Assembly: GCA_030041495.1 (NCBI GenBank)
Contig: JASHNT010000064.1
Location: 1 to 64,000 of the forward strand
Source of the DNA: Bryobacteraceae bacterium
GTDB lineage: Bacteria; Acidobacteriota; Terriglobia; Bryobacterales; Bryobacteraceae
Direction: 5' to 3'
Length of the DNA: 64,000 nt
The notes beneath the pieces were generated by a model, which saw only the letters and a program-made list of their open reading frames with translations, did not search any database and was not told the DNA's origin. This document shows, in pieces, positions 35,085-46,848 of the stretch. The position numbers and the translations under genes were made by a program. How positions within the stretch are numbered: position 1 is the first letter of the stretch; the number at the start of each line of letters is the position of its first letter.

Positions 35085-36623
35085 GTGCGTGGAACATTGC
35101 GGCTGCGGGAACGTCTCGGCTCGACCGGCGTGCTGAGCGTGGTGCTTGCGTTGTGCGTGGTGCGGCTATGGGTGATGCCGCTGCCCTCCAGTTTCTGGGT
35201 CGACGAGATGGTGAGCGCGTTTGTGATCCATTTCGGCGCTTCGCATCCCTCCCTTGCGGTCGCGCCGCAAGTCACCGAAACCATCTACTACTGGCTGCCG
35301 CGCGCGGCGGAATCGATCTTCGGATTTTCCGAGGTAGTGTACCGCGTGCCCTCGCTGATCGTGCTGGGAATCGCGCTGTGGCTGATCGCGAGGCTAGCGT
35401 CGCGGCTGATTAATCCGCGAGCCGGCTGGTTTGCCGCGTTCGCGTGTCTGGCTCTGAAAGGATTCGACTACCAGGCCTCCGATGCCCGCCCTTACGCCCT
35501 GGGAACCTGCGTCGCCGCGGCGAGTTTGTATTTTCTGGTGCGCTGGATGGACCACGCGCACTGGCCGGATGCGCTGCTGTTCACGCTGTTCGCAGCTTTG
35601 CTGTGGCGCGTGCATCTGGTCTTCTGGCCGTTCTATGCGGTCTACGCGCTGTACGTGGCGGCGCGCTTGTTCCGTGGCGAAACCCCGGTCCATTGGAAGC
35701 AAGTCGCCGCGATCGGTGCCCTGTTGGCTGCCTTCCTGATCCCGGTCGCAACCGAGGCCCTGCGGTTGGCTCGCGACGCGCAGGCACACGTGGTCACGGA
35801 TCCTCCGCAGGTTCGCGACCTACGCCGGACGCTCAAGTTTCTGTTGCTGGCGCAGTGCGGCGGCGGGGCGCTGATCGCGAGCCTGATGTTCGGCTGGCGC
35901 AAGGAATCCCGCCCATCGCTCCCGGCGTTTTCCTCGTGGATCCTGATTCTGGGCTGGTGGCTGTGCCATCCTCTCACGCTATTCGCGTATTCCAAGCTTA
36001 CGGGAAACAGCCTGTTCGTCGATCGCTATCTCTCTTTGGCTTTGCCGGGCGCCGCGCTGACGGCGACAATCGCGGCCGCGCTGTTCCTGCCGGAAGCTTG
36101 GTGGCGGCCCAGCGCGGCGGTCTTGGGCGCCTGCGTTCTGGCGGCCCTGGGGCAGTGGCTCGAGGTTTGGCCAGTGCATCACAACTCGAACTGGCGCGAC
36201 GCTGCCCGCACCGTCAACGAATGGACTCTGGACGCCTCGACGCCGGTGCTGCTTCCCAGCCCTTTCGTGGAAGCGAAGTTTCCGGTGTGGCGTCCCGATT
36301 ATCCGCTCCCGGGATTTCTCTACTCCTACCTGCCGGTTTACAAGCTAATTGGCAAACCGTATCTCCTGCCCTTCCAGCGGTCTCCGGAAAGCGAGCATTA
36401 TGCCGCGACTTTAGCGGCAAAGCTGGCGAAATATCCGCGCTTTTTTATTTATGGCGGGGATCGAAATGTGTTTACGTGGCGTAATTTCTTCGCGTCGAGG
36501 CCGGAATTGAAGGGCTGGGGCAACCGGACTTCCCGAAGGTTCGGGGACGTGGCCGTGGAGATCTTCGAGAACCCCGACTTCGACGGCCATCCCAACGCTC
36601 TTGCCCGCGCCAGCCACCGCTAG
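35085..36623 (+). CDS. GT39/ArnT-like polytopic membrane glycosyltransferase
   Basis: A 512-residue protein with a GTG start and about 10-12 membrane helices. The early first periplasmic loop has the acidic pair in SFWVDEM, as in the D-E of PMT/ArnT-type (GT-C) glycosyltransferases that use polyprenyl-phosphate sugars. The pattern ARPYALGTCVAAASLYFLVRW, with 'DARPY', is common in acidobacterial members of this group. The C-terminal part is a periplasmic domain. Substrate unknown. It ends seven bases before the stop of the convergent mutL gene. Confidence 0.75.
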   Translation: MRGTLRLRERLGSTGVLSVVLALCVVRLWVMPLPSSFWVDEMVSAFVIHFGASHPSLAVAPQVTETIYYWLPRAAESIFGFSEVVYRVPSLIVLGIALWLIARLASRLINPRAGWFAAFACLALKGFDYQASDARPYALGTCVAAASLYFLVRWMDHAHWPDALLFTLFAALLWRVHLVFWPFYAVYALYVAARLFRGETPVHWKQVAAIGALLAAFLIPVATEALRLARDAQAHVVTDPPQVRDLRRTLKFLLLAQCGGGALIASLMFGWRKESRPSLPAFSSWILILGWWLCHPLTLFAYSKLTGNSLFVDRYLSLALPGAALTATIAAALFLPEAWWRPSAAVLGACVLAALGQWLEVWPVHHNSNWRDAARTVNEWTLDASTPVLLPSPFVEAKFPVWRPDYPLPGFLYSYLPVYKLIGKPYLLPFQRSPESEHYAATLAAKLAKYPRFFIYGGDRNVFTWRNFFASRPELKGWGNRTSRRFGDVAVEIFENPDFDGHPNALARASHR

Positions 36624-36630
36624 AAATCCC

Positions 36631-38628
36631 TCATATGCGGTGGAAACTTTTGAGGATGTCGCGGGTGGAGTAGCGCAGAGCAATGGGCCGGCCGTGCGGG
36701 CAGCTCATGGGGCAGGAGGTCGCGGCCAGGGCGCGCAGGAGCCAAGAGATTTTCTCCGGCTCGAGCCGGGTATTGATCTTGATCGCCGCACGGCAGGCGA
36801 TAGACGCTGCCATGGCCCGGCGGAGATCTTCAACCGACGTTTTGCGTAATTCCTGTTCGGAAATTTCGAGAAGTTCAAACAGAACTCGCTCAATATCGGA
36901 GGAATTCAATCCCGCCGGCGCGGATTTTACGGCGATGGTGCGGTTTCCGAAAGGTTCGCTTTCAAATCCCAGCCCCTCCAGTTCTGCCGCGATGCGGGCG
37001 TACTCGATTTGCTGCGCCGCCGTGAGGCCGATCACGGCAGGAATCAACAAACGCTGGGATTCGGCCGAGCCCCGGGCGCGGGCCGCGAGGACCTGCTCGA
37101 ACAGAATCCGTTCGTGCGCTACGTGCTGATCGATAATCCACAGGCCGTCGCGCCCGGCGGCGACGATGAAGCTGTCATGGATCTGGCCGAGCGGCCGCAG
37201 GTCGCGCAGAGCATCGAGATTCGCGGGCTCCGGCAGCGCGCCGTCAGCCAGGAAGGGGCCATGCGTGTCGGGAACCGCCAGCCTCGGCGCCGCGGCCTCG
37301 GCGTAAGGCGTCTCGGAGTAAGACGCTCTGGAGGAAACCGGCTCGCGGTGCAGCAGATCCGTGAACTCGAAGCGCGGAACGGGAGAAGCCGGCCGGTGTA
37401 AAGTGAACTCCGGCAGCGTCTCGGCCGCGGTCTGCGCCTCCGGCGCGGACAGCGACGGCGGAACGGTCATCGAAGCCGAAATGCCCATGTTCTCCATGCG
37501 CTGGCTGAACTCGGAATAGGGCAGAGCCGCCGCTGGCTGCGCGGGGGAGCGCAGCGGAACACCCGTGGGTTGCGAAGCCAAAGATGGAACCGGCCGCTGG
37601 GCCATGAGCGCCTCGCGAATGGTGTCGCGCACTAGGTCGTGCACCAGGGAGCCGTGCCGAAAGCGAACCTCGGTCTTGGAAGGGTGCACGTTCACGTCGA
37701 CTTCTTCCGCGTCGCAATCGAGGAACAGCAAAGCGAAGGGGAAACACGCGGGCGGGATCAGGTTGTGATAAGCGGCGGTGATGGCGTGCAACAGCAGCCG
37801 GTCGCGGATCAGGCGGCCATTCACGAACAGGTAAACCGAATTGCGATTCAGCTTTTGCACCTGCGGCCCGCTGACAAAGCCGCGGAGGCGGAAGCGCCGC
37901 ATCCCCGCAGCCTCGTCCGGCTCCGGCGGCATGGCCAACTCGCGCGAGCGTTCGCCCAGATCGATCAGGTCCTCGAGGACGGCGCTGCCGAACACCTGAA
38001 ATACCCGCTCGCGGAGTGACGCCACAGGCGTCACATCCAGGAGTTCCGCGTTGTTGTGGCGCAGCGAAAAGGATTTACCGGGATGCGCCAGACTGTAATG
38101 CGTCACCAGCGAGGCGACGTGCGCGATTTCGGTTTGCTCCGAGCGCAGGAATTTCTTGCGGGCCGGAACATTGTAGAACAGGTCGCGGACGGTGATGGTG
38201 GTGCCTTGCGCCAACGCGGCTTCGTCGCAGCGCAGCAACCGCCCGCCGTTGATCTCCACGGCCGTGCCCACCTGGTCTTCCCGGGTACGGGTTTCGAGCA
38301 GCAGGCGCGAGACCGAGGCGATGGACGGCAAAGCTTCTCCGCGAAAACCCAGGGTAGCGATGGAGAGGAGATCCTTAACGTCGGAGAGCTTGCTGGTGGC
38401 GTGGCGCTCGAAGGCCAGCAGAGCGTCGTCGCGCATCATTCCCGAGCCGTTGTCGGCGAGGCGGATCAGCCGGCGGCCGCCGGCCTCGACTTCGAGACGG
38501 AACTCGGTCGCGCCGGCGTCGAGCGAATTTTCGAGAAGCTCCTTGACGACGCTGGCAGGGCGCTCTACCACTTCGCCGGCGGCGATTTTGTTGGCGACAT
38601 TGTCGGAGAGAATGCGGATGCGGCCCAT
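36631..38628 (-). CDS. mutL: DNA mismatch repair protein MutL
   Basis: A 665-residue protein. The N-terminal GHKL ATPase (1-330) has NKIAAGEVVERPASVVKEL, the ATP-lid motifs DNGSGM and TLGFRGEAL, and the GTTITVRDLFYNVPARKKF run. The C-terminal domain keeps the endonuclease signature DQHVAHERILFE (a form of DQHA-x2-E-x4-E) and CPHGRP, so this is the nicking type found in bacteria without MutH. The middle is a proline-rich linker. MutL couples mismatch recognition by MutS to strand removal. mutS is not in this window. A Uma2-family gene precedes it. Confidence 0.95.
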   Translation of the reverse strand: MGRIRILSDNVANKIAAGEVVERPASVVKELLENSLDAGATEFRLEVEAGGRRLIRLADNGSGMMRDDALLAFERHATSKLSDVKDLLSIATLGFRGEALPSIASVSRLLLETRTREDQVGTAVEINGGRLLRCDEAALAQGTTITVRDLFYNVPARKKFLRSEQTEIAHVASLVTHYSLAHPGKSFSLRHNNAELLDVTPVASLRERVFQVFGSAVLEDLIDLGERSRELAMPPEPDEAAGMRRFRLRGFVSGPQVQKLNRNSVYLFVNGRLIRDRLLLHAITAAYHNLIPPACFPFALLFLDCDAEEVDVNVHPSKTEVRFRHGSLVHDLVRDTIREALMAQRPVPSLASQPTGVPLRSPAQPAAALPYSEFSQRMENMGISASMTVPPSLSAPEAQTAAETLPEFTLHRPASPVPRFEFTDLLHREPVSSRASYSETPYAEAAAPRLAVPDTHGPFLADGALPEPANLDALRDLRPLGQIHDSFIVAAGRDGLWIIDQHVAHERILFEQVLAARARGSAESQRLLIPAVIGLTAAQQIEYARIAAELEGLGFESEPFGNRTIAVKSAPAGLNSSDIERVLFELLEISEQELRKTSVEDLRRAMAASIACRAAIKINTRLEPEKISWLLRALAATSCPMSCPHGRPIALRYSTRDILKSFHRI

Positions 38629-38643
38629 CGTGGAGTAATGGGC

Positions 38644-39177
38644 TTAGGCGAAAATCTCGTCGACGGCGAGGCTGCCGCCGAAGCAGAGTGGGATCTGTTG
38701 GCCAGAGGAGCAGGTCACGGAGTGACCGTCAGGTGTCGAGACGTCGACCTGGCGCGCGTCCGGATCGACAAGCCAAAATTGCGGCGGGCCTGTTTCAAGG
38801 CACAGTTTTCTTTTGTCACGCATTTCTGCCGCTGTATTGGAGGGAGAAAGGACCTCGATCACCAGATCCGGAGAGCCGGTGAAGATGCCCTCTGGCGGAA
38901 TCGCATCCCAGCGGCCCTTGGGGAGGTAAACCGCGTCGGCCACCCAATATTCCCGTTCGCCCAGGGGGCGAAAACCGAATTCCATGCTGGTTTCGCCTGC
39001 ATCGCCGGCGGCGCGCTCCAGAAGGCGTAGCGGCCGGCGCTGGATACGATGGTGTCTGTGTTTTGGCGGAGGCACGAAAATGACTTCACCGTGGTGCAGC
39101 TCATAATGGCCGCCGGGATGGTTGGGGAGCTTGGCGAACTCCTCGAAGGTCATTAGCTGGCTGGTTGTCGTGGCCAC
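38644..39177 (-). CDS. Uma2-family PD-(D/E)XK nuclease-like protein
   Basis: A 177-residue protein with a GTG start and AGGAG seven bases upstream. MTFEEFAKLPNHPGGHYEL at the N-terminus and the core VADAVYL ... DLVIEVLSPSNTAAEMRDKRKLCLE are the Uma2 (DUF820) signature; the Asp, Glu and Lys of the PD-(D/E)XK site are all present. The family is scattered through cyanobacteria and acidobacteria, often linked to mobile elements, but its role is not known. It lies between rho and mutL on the same strand. Confidence 0.85.
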   Translation of the reverse strand: MATTTSQLMTFEEFAKLPNHPGGHYELHHGEVIFVPPPKHRHHRIQRRPLRLLERAAGDAGETSMEFGFRPLGEREYWVADAVYLPKGRWDAIPPEGIFTGSPDLVIEVLSPSNTAAEMRDKRKLCLETGPPQFWLVDPDARQVDVSTPDGHSVTCSSGQQIPLCFGGSLAVDEIFA

Positions 39178-39211
39178 GGAGAACTCCTGCCTCGATTGTA
39201 CAGCGCGCGAT

Positions 39212-40932
<1,721 letters not shown>

Positions 40933-40936
<4 letters not shown>

Positions 40937-41520
40937 CTGTTCTTGGTTTTCGAGATTGCTTGCCAAATTTCCCTCACTCCCCGGCCGGTAATGGCCGAGC
41001 ACTCCAATAACTGGCCCGCGTATCCATCCCGCAGGGCTTGTCTACTCCGATGCTGCTCTCTCTGCGATCCGAGCTTGTCACATTTCGTCACGGCCACCAT
41101 GTAGGGCCGTTGGTGGGCTTCCAGCCATTCGCGCAACTCCAGATCCTGATCCATCCATCCGCGCCGCGCGTCGATCAAAACCACCGCCAGCGCCAGAGTA
41201 TGGCGGCCCACCAGATAGCTCTCGATCAAATCCTTCCATTGCCGCTTAATTTCCGGCCGGACGCGGGCGTATCCATAGCCGGGCAAGTCGACGAAGCGGT
41301 AGCCGCCGTCGACCTGATAGAAATTGATCAACTGCGTACAGCCTGGCCGCGAACTGACCCTGGCCAACTCCGCCTTCGGCCCGGCGCCTCCCGATCCGAT
41401 CAGCGCGTTCAACAGGCTGGACTTCCCGACGTTGCTGCGGCCGAGGAACGCGATCTCGGGCTCCGCAGCGGGCGGAAATTGATCCGGCCGGGCTGCACTT
41501 ATTATAAACCGCGCCGACAT
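40933..41520 (-). CDS. engB: Ribosome biogenesis GTPase EngB (YsxC/YihA)
   Basis: A 195-residue TRAFAC GTPase required for large ribosomal subunit assembly in several bacteria. G1 is [10 protein letters not shown]2 the RPGCTQ region, G3 DLPGYGYA, G4 TKCD and G5 CSA. The length and the N-terminal [23 protein letters not shown] are standard. It is the first gene of a pair with rho, whose start overlaps its stop by four bases. Confidence 0.95.
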
Positions 41521-41620
41521 GTGTGGGAATGTGAGGCAAGCTCAAAAATGGCCTAACTTACTTTGCCGCGGACGCCGTGGGGAACCCGGGCTGGAAAAAC
41601 CTCTTCGTGTGACGATCGAA

Positions 41621-44071
41621 TTACTGAGTAACTTTTTCCTCGCGGCTCCGCGCCACGATCTCCGCAGCCGTCAGCATGCCGGAGAGAGGGGCCATTTCCA
41701 GGTCCCGCTCCAGCGCGATCTTCAACACTTCGTCCATGGAATTGACGAAGTGCAACTTCATTTCGTTGCGGATGTTCTCCGGAATATCCGGAAGATCCTT
41801 CTCATTGTCCGTGGGCAGGACTACTTCGAAGATGCCCTGGCGGTGGGCCGCCAGAAGCTTTTCCTTCAGCCCACCGATGGGCAGCACGCGGCCTCGCACG
41901 GTGATTTCTCCGGTCATGGCGATGTCGGCGCGCACCGGGATGCTGGTCAGCGCGCTGGTGATGCTGGTGGCAATGGTGATGCCGGCCGAGGGTCCGTCCT
42001 TGGGAATCGCGCCCTCAGGAACGTGCAGGTGAATGTCCAGGTGCCGGTAGAAATCGCGGGGCAGTCCCATGTGGTGGGAGCGGCTGCGCACGTAGCTCAT
42101 GGCCGCCTGCGCCGATTCCTGCATCACGTCGCCGAGCTTGCCGGTGGTGGTCAGCCTTCCGCGGCCTTCCATGATTGCGGCCTCGGTGGTCAGAATTGAG
42201 CCGCCGACTTCGGTCCAAGCCAAACCCACCGTCGCGCCGACTTCGTTCCTGCGGTCGGTGAGCTGCTCGCGGAATTTTTGCGGTCCCAGCAGCTCGCCCA
42301 CCTTGGCGGCGGTGATGACGGCTTTGTCGATTTTCTTCGCAACCGGCTTTTCCCCGCCCTTTTCCGGGGCCGGCGATTGTGCGTTCACCACGGCGCGCGC
42401 GACCTTGCGGCACACGTTGCCGATCTCGCGCTCCAGGTTGCGCACGCCCGCTTCGCGAGTGTAGTGCTGGGTCAGCTCCTGGATGCCTTCGTCGGGGAAT
42501 TCGATCTCCCCACTGTTGACGCCGGTTTCCTTGGTCTGCTTCGGCACCAGGAAGCGCTTGGCGATCTCCATTTTTTCGAGCTCAGTATAGCCGGAGAGCC
42601 GGATCACTTCCATGCGGTCCTGCAAGGCCGGCGGAATGGTGTGCAGTACGTTAGCCGTGGCGATGAAAAACACCTGGCTGAGATCGTATTCGACGTCCAG
42701 GTAGTGGTCCATGAACATGTAGTTCTGCTCCGGATCGAGGACTTCCAAAAGAGCCGCCGACGGATCGCCGCGGAAGTCAGTGGACATCTTGTCGATTTCA
42801 TCCAGCATGAACACCGGGTTGCGCACGCCAGCCTTCTTCATCATCTGCAGGATCTGGCCGGGAAGAGCGCCGATGTAGGTGCGGCGATGGCCACGGACTT
42901 CGGCTTCGTCGCGAACTCCGCCGAGGGACAGGCGCACGAACTTGCGGCCGGTGGCCTTGGCGATCGACATGCCCAGCGAAGTTTTGCCCACGCCCGGAGG
43001 GCCGACAAAGCATAGAATCGAGCCTTTGGGATCTTTAACCAGGCGGCGCACGGCCAGAAATTCGAGAATGCGCTCCTTAATCTTCTCCAAGCCGTAGTGG
43101 TCGCTTTCGAGTACCGACTGGGCGTGCGGCAGATCGCGGATTTCTTTGGATTTTTTCTTCCACGGCACGGCCAGCAGCCAGTCCAGGTAGTTGCGCGACA
43201 CGGTGGATTCGGCCGACATGGGCGGCATCTGCTCCAGCCGCTTCAACTCCGCCATGGCCTTTTCCTGGGCGTCCTTGGTCATGCCGGCGGATTCGATTTT
43301 CTTTTTGAGCTCGTCGAATTCGCTCTTTTCGCCGCGGCCCAGCTCTTTTTGGATGGCCTTGATCTTCTCGTTGAGGTAGTACTCTTTTTGAGCCTTGTCG
43401 ATCTGGCGTTTCACGCGGCCCTGAATGCTGCGGTCGACGTTGAGTTTTTCGATCTCGACGTCCAGCATTTCCGCGACGCGGGTCAAACGGTCGATGGGGT
43501 CGAAGATTTCGAGCAGCTCCTGCTTCTCTTCAAGCGCCAGTTGCAGATTGGCGCCCACGGTGTCGGCGAGCTTGCCGGGATCGTCGGGGCGAATCGCCGC
43601 GACCATCGAATCGTAATTGACGTTCTGGCTGATCTTGACGTACTGCTCGAACAGGCTGGTGACGCGCGAGGTGAGGGCATCGAGCTGCGGGCCCTGCTCC
43701 ACGCGGAAGCTTGTGGTCTTGATGGTGGCGCGGAAGAAGCCCTCCTCCTCGCTCACGGAAAGAATTTTGCCGCGCTCCATTCCCTCGACCAGCACCTTGA
43801 TGTTGCCGTCGGACTGTTTGACGCTCTGAACGATCTTGGCGACGGTGCCGACCGAAAAGATCTCGTCGGGACGCGGCTCATCCACGCTGGCGTCGTGCTG
43901 CGCGGCGAGGAAAATGCACCGGTCGCCGTGCTCCAACGCCTCTTCGAGCGCGCGGACGCTCGATTCCCGCCCGACCACAAAGGGGGTCATCATGTGCGGG
44001 AAGATGACCACTTCCCGGATGGGCATCATCGGCAAACGCCGCGTTTCGGTCTTGTCTTTGGAACTGAGCAT
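41621..44071 (-). CDS. lon: ATP-dependent protease Lon
   Basis: An 816-residue Lon protease with the full domain set: N-terminal substrate domain (from [17 protein letters not shown]), AAA+ domain with Walker [28 protein letters not shown] and FMLDEIDKM, and the Ser-Lys protease domain with Ser695 in [10 protein letters not shown] and Lys738 in [12 protein letters not shown]. It forms a cytoplasmic hexamer that degrades misfolded and regulatory proteins. A Lys/Pro/Glu-rich insertion of about 15 residues ([15 protein letters not shown]) lies before the protease domain. clpX lies directly upstream on the same strand, with 96 bases between. Confidence 0.97.
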   Translation of the reverse strand: MLSSKDKTETRRLPMMPIREVVIFPHMMTPFVVGRESSVRALEEALEHGDRCIFLAAQHDASVDEPRPDEIFSVGTVAKIVQSVKQSDGNIKVLVEGMERGKILSVSEEEGFFRATIKTTSFRVEQGPQLDALTSRVTSLFEQYVKISQNVNYDSMVAAIRPDDPGKLADTVGANLQLALEEKQELLEIFDPIDRLTRVAEMLDVEIEKLNVDRSIQGRVKRQIDKAQKEYYLNEKIKAIQKELGRGEKSEFDELKKKIESAGMTKDAQEKAMAELKRLEQMPPMSAESTVSRNYLDWLLAVPWKKKSKEIRDLPHAQSVLESDHYGLEKIKERILEFLAVRRLVKDPKGSILCFVGPPGVGKTSLGMSIAKATGRKFVRLSLGGVRDEAEVRGHRRTYIGALPGQILQMMKKAGVRNPVFMLDEIDKMSTDFRGDPSAALLEVLDPEQNYMFMDHYLDVEYDLSQVFFIATANVLHTIPPALQDRMEVIRLSGYTELEKMEIAKRFLVPKQTKETGVNSGEIEFPDEGIQELTQHYTREAGVRNLEREIGNVCRKVARAVVNAQSPAPEKGGEKPVAKKIDKAVITAAKVGELLGPQKFREQLTDRRNEVGATVGLAWTEVGGSILTTEAAIMEGRGRLTTTGKLGDVMQESAQAAMSYVRSRSHHMGLPRDFYRHLDIHLHVPEGAIPKDGPSAGITIATSITSALTSIPVRADIAMTGEITVRGRVLPIGGLKEKLLAAHRQGIFEVVLPTDNEKDLPDIPENIRNEMKLHFVNSMDEVLKIALERDLEMAPLSGMLTAAEIVARSREEKVTQ

Positions 44072-44167
44072 GGTAATTAAAAAAGAACGAACCCTGGCGG
44101 GACTTAGACGAATAGCACTTGCTGAAATCCGGGCGGCATGTTCCAGCGCAAGCCTGGCCCGGCGCTA

Positions 44168-45445
44168 CTACCCCGCCTTTTCCAGCAAGGCCATGTTGAT
44201 CTTCTGGGTCATGACCATTTCCTTGGTGACCAGAAACTCGCGAACCTTCTTGTAAGAGGGGAGGTAATACATCAGGTCCAACATCAAGTCTTCCAGGATC
44301 ATGCGCAGACCGCGCGCGCCTACTTTGCGCTCCATGGCGAGTTGCGCAATGGCTTCCAGCGCGTCATCACTAAACTTCAGTCTAACATTCTCGAACTCGA
44401 ACAGCTTCTGATACTGGCGGATGATGGCGTTCTTGGGCTTGCTCAGGATCTGCACCAGAGCTTCCTTGCTCAAATCCTCCAGCACCGCGACCACCGGGAG
44501 GCGCCCGATAAACTCGGGAATAAAGCCGCCCTTAATGAGATCGACGGGTTGCACCTGTTCCAGTAGCCCCAAGTCGCGGCGGCCGGAGCTACCCGGACGC
44601 CGGCTGGCCTCCCGGGCGGCTTCTTCCGGGTTCGAAAACCCAATGGTCCGCGTGCCCACCCGGCGCGAGATGGTCTTTTCAAGACCAATAAATGCCCCGC
44701 CGCAGATGAACAGGATGTTGGTGGTATCGACCGGCGTGAACTCCTGGTGCGGATGCTTGCGCCCGCCCTGCGGGGGCACGTTGGCGATGGTTCCCTCCAG
44801 GATCTTGAGCAGGGCCTGCTGGACGCCTTCACCCGACACGTCACGCGTGATGGATGGGTTTTCGTCCTTGCGCCCGATCTTATCGATCTCATCTATATAG
44901 ATGATGCCCTGTTGGCAGCGCTGCACGTCCCAATCGGCGTTTTGGAGCAGGCGCAGGATAATATTTTCGACATCTTCGCCGACGTAGCCAGCCTCAGTCA
45001 AAGTGGTGGCATCGACGATGGCGAAGGGCACGTCCAGGATGCGGGCCAGCGTCTGGGCCAGCAGAGTCTTGCCGGTGCCGGTGGGACCAATCAGCAGGAT
45101 GTTGGATTTGGAAAGCTCGACCTCCCCGCTGCGAGCCTTGTTCATTTGGATGCGCTTGTAGTGGTTGTAGACAGCGACCGCCAGCTTCTTCTTGGTAGCT
45201 TCCTGGCCGATCACGTATTGATCCAGGTACTCTTTTAGCTCCAATGGCTTAGGGAGCTTGTGCGGGGCACCGTACTGCTGCTCATGCCGGTCGTCTTCAA
45301 GGATCGAGTTGCAGACGGCAATGCATTCATCGCAAATATAGGCGCGAGGGTAGTCTGAGGGGGAGGAGATCAGCTTTCCAACAACGTCTTGGCTCTTATG
45401 ACAGAAGGAACAACGTAACGAATCGTCGGCGCCAGCACGCTTCAC
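44168..45445 (-). CDS. clpX: ATP-dependent unfoldase ClpX
   Basis: A 425-residue AAA+ unfoldase with a GTG start and AGGAG seven bases upstream. The N-terminal zinc domain has C12, C15, C38 and C41 (CSFC and CDEC); Walker A is GPTGTGKT, Walker B YIDEIDKI, and the sensor and pore regions are standard. The ClpP-binding loop region with IGF is seen at TIGFSN. ClpX normally feeds ClpP. Neither clpP nor tig is directly upstream as in most bacteria; lon follows instead, so this is an unlinked arrangement. Confidence 0.96.
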   Translation of the reverse strand: MKRAGADDSLRCSFCHKSQDVVGKLISSPSDYPRAYICDECIAVCNSILEDDRHEQQYGAPHKLPKPLELKEYLDQYVIGQEATKKKLAVAVYNHYKRIQMNKARSGEVELSKSNILLIGPTGTGKTLLAQTLARILDVPFAIVDATTLTEAGYVGEDVENIILRLLQNADWDVQRCQQGIIYIDEIDKIGRKDENPSITRDVSGEGVQQALLKILEGTIANVPPQGGRKHPHQEFTPVDTTNILFICGGAFIGLEKTISRRVGTRTIGFSNPEEAAREASRRPGSSGRRDLGLLEQVQPVDLIKGGFIPEFIGRLPVVAVLEDLSKEALVQILSKPKNAIIRQYQKLFEFENVRLKFSDDALEAIAQLAMERKVGARGLRMILEDLMLDLMYYLPSYKKVREFLVTKEMVMTQKINMALLEKAG

Positions 45446-45833
45446 CGGGATCTCCTGATCAGCATAAAAGTATACAGGACATTTCGATTATAGCCGAGTT
45501 CTAGGTTTTGCACCACGCGGCTCTCGCCTAAAGGTACTACCCGGGGGTCCAGCAGAGACATGGCCTGAGACCGGAGATCAACGGGAGATGCGGGACGGGC
45601 TGTGAAATTTGATCCCGCTTAGCGAGGCACTTCTCAAAGGACGAGCGCGCGGATTCTCCCGCGCCTACCGATATTTTCGTGCGCGCCGCTGACGCCGTCC
45701 ATTTGACTATGGCGCCGTTGACTTGCGGCATAGGGATTCGGAGAACAGGAGGTCTGGGCGAACGGCCGGCATACGCTCGCGGCGGCGGCCCACTTTGGGC
45801 TCACGGGCCGCTCGGTTTAGACGGGCGACGGTC
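45446..45833. other. 388-bp non-coding stretch upstream of clpX
   Basis: Apart from a candidate clpX promoter at 45487-45492 on the reverse strand (TATAAT) I see no RNA gene or repeat here. Short open frames exist on both strands but have no start signals or family likeness. In most bacteria tig and clpP would occupy the position upstream of clpX; no trace of them is visible. Confidence 0.4.
45487..45492 (-). promoter_or_regulatory. Candidate -10 box (TATAAT) for clpX
   Basis: Reverse-strand TATAAT at 45492-45487, about 40 bases before the GTG start codon of clpX. The -35 position is weak (GGTGCA or TGGTGC with 16 or 17 bp spacing). Confidence 0.4.
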
Positions 45834-46760
45834 TCAGGCCGGCGGTAGCACCACCACCCGATTGCGGCCCTGGTTCTTGGCCATGTAGAGAGCATTATCG
45901 GCCACGCGAATCAGGTTCTCGGCTTGCGCGGGAACTCCGGGACGCCAACTGGTGCCTCCGAAGCTGCCGGTGACCAGGTGCCGTGCGTCGTTGATCAGCA
46001 TCGGCTCATTGGCCAGAGCCGCGCGCATCCGTTCACCCTGGCTGGCGGTGCAACTTTCGTCGCAGCCGGGCAGGATGATGAGGAACTCTTCTCCTCCGTA
46101 GCGGCCGATGGAATCATAGGGCCGCATGGAAGCGAGCATCCTGCGGGAGAACTCGCGCAGCACGGCGTCGCCGGCGAAGTGACCGAAGGTGTCGTTGACG
46201 TTCTTGAAACGGTCCAAATCCGCCAGCACCACCCCGACTTGCCGGTTCTCACGCGCCGCGCGGGTAAGCTCACGCTGCAGGATGTCGAGAATGGAGGAGC
46301 GGTTCCACAGCCGGGTCAGAAAATCCTTGGTGGCCTGTTCACGCAGTTCCTCACGGGCCGCCAGGAGCTCGCGCTGCAGGTCGATAATGCGGGTTCCAGC
46401 GCGCAGCCGCACCTTGAGCTCATGTTGATCGAAAGGCTTGGTCAAATAGTCGTCCGCGCCGGATTCCAACCCTTCGATCAAGTCCTCCCGTTGGCTCTTG
46501 GAGCTGAGCAGCAATAGGTAGGTATATGCCGCCGAGGGAGATCCCTTGGAATGCTCGCGCAGCCGTTTGCAGACTTCGGGCCCGGTGAGACCCGGCATCA
46601 CCCAATCCAGGATGGCAATCCGCGGCGCGTCATCTTGTTTCAACGCGTTCCAGGCTTCCAGCCCGTCGCAGGCCACCACGACCTCATAGCCCCACTTGCG
46701 GAGCGTGGCGTCCAGCAGGTGCCGCGAAACTATACTGTCGTCGGCGATTAGGATTCGCAT
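45834..46760 (-). CDS. PleD-like response regulator diguanylate cyclase (REC-GGDEF)
   Basis: Start taken at the ATG at 46760; a TTG 15 bases upstream is possible. The receiver domain has the acidic pair ADDS, phosphoacceptor Asp in ILDWVMPG (52 by this start) and the Lys in YLTKPF. A coiled linker leads to the GGDEF domain, with DLDRFKNVNDTFGH, active-site GGEEF and an I-site RPYD placed five residues before it. The enzyme should make c-di-GMP on phosphorylation and be inhibited by its product. The kinase partner is not adjacent. It fits with PilZ and EAL proteins elsewhere in the window. Confidence 0.92.
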   Translation of the reverse strand: MRILIADDSIVSRHLLDATLRKWGYEVVVACDGLEAWNALKQDDAPRIAILDWVMPGLTGPEVCKRLREHSKGSPSAAYTYLLLLSSKSQREDLIEGLESGADDYLTKPFDQHELKVRLRAGTRIIDLQRELLAAREELREQATKDFLTRLWNRSSILDILQRELTRAARENRQVGVVLADLDRFKNVNDTFGHFAGDAVLREFSRRMLASMRPYDSIGRYGGEEFLIILPGCDESCTASQGERMRAALANEPMLINDARHLVTGSFGGTSWRPGVPAQAENLIRVADNALYMAKNQGRNRVVVLPPA

Positions 46761-46848
46761 GGGAGACGCAACCAATTCCCCGGTATCCTTTCAAGGTACC
46801 TTATTCTCTTTACTTATCGCTTAGATACCGAAAGACTTGATAGCGAGG

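Noticed and set aside
45537-45731. 64-residue reverse-strand frame in the clpX upstream region
   Set aside because: No start signal, no recognisable motif, and it lies in a region without other coding character.
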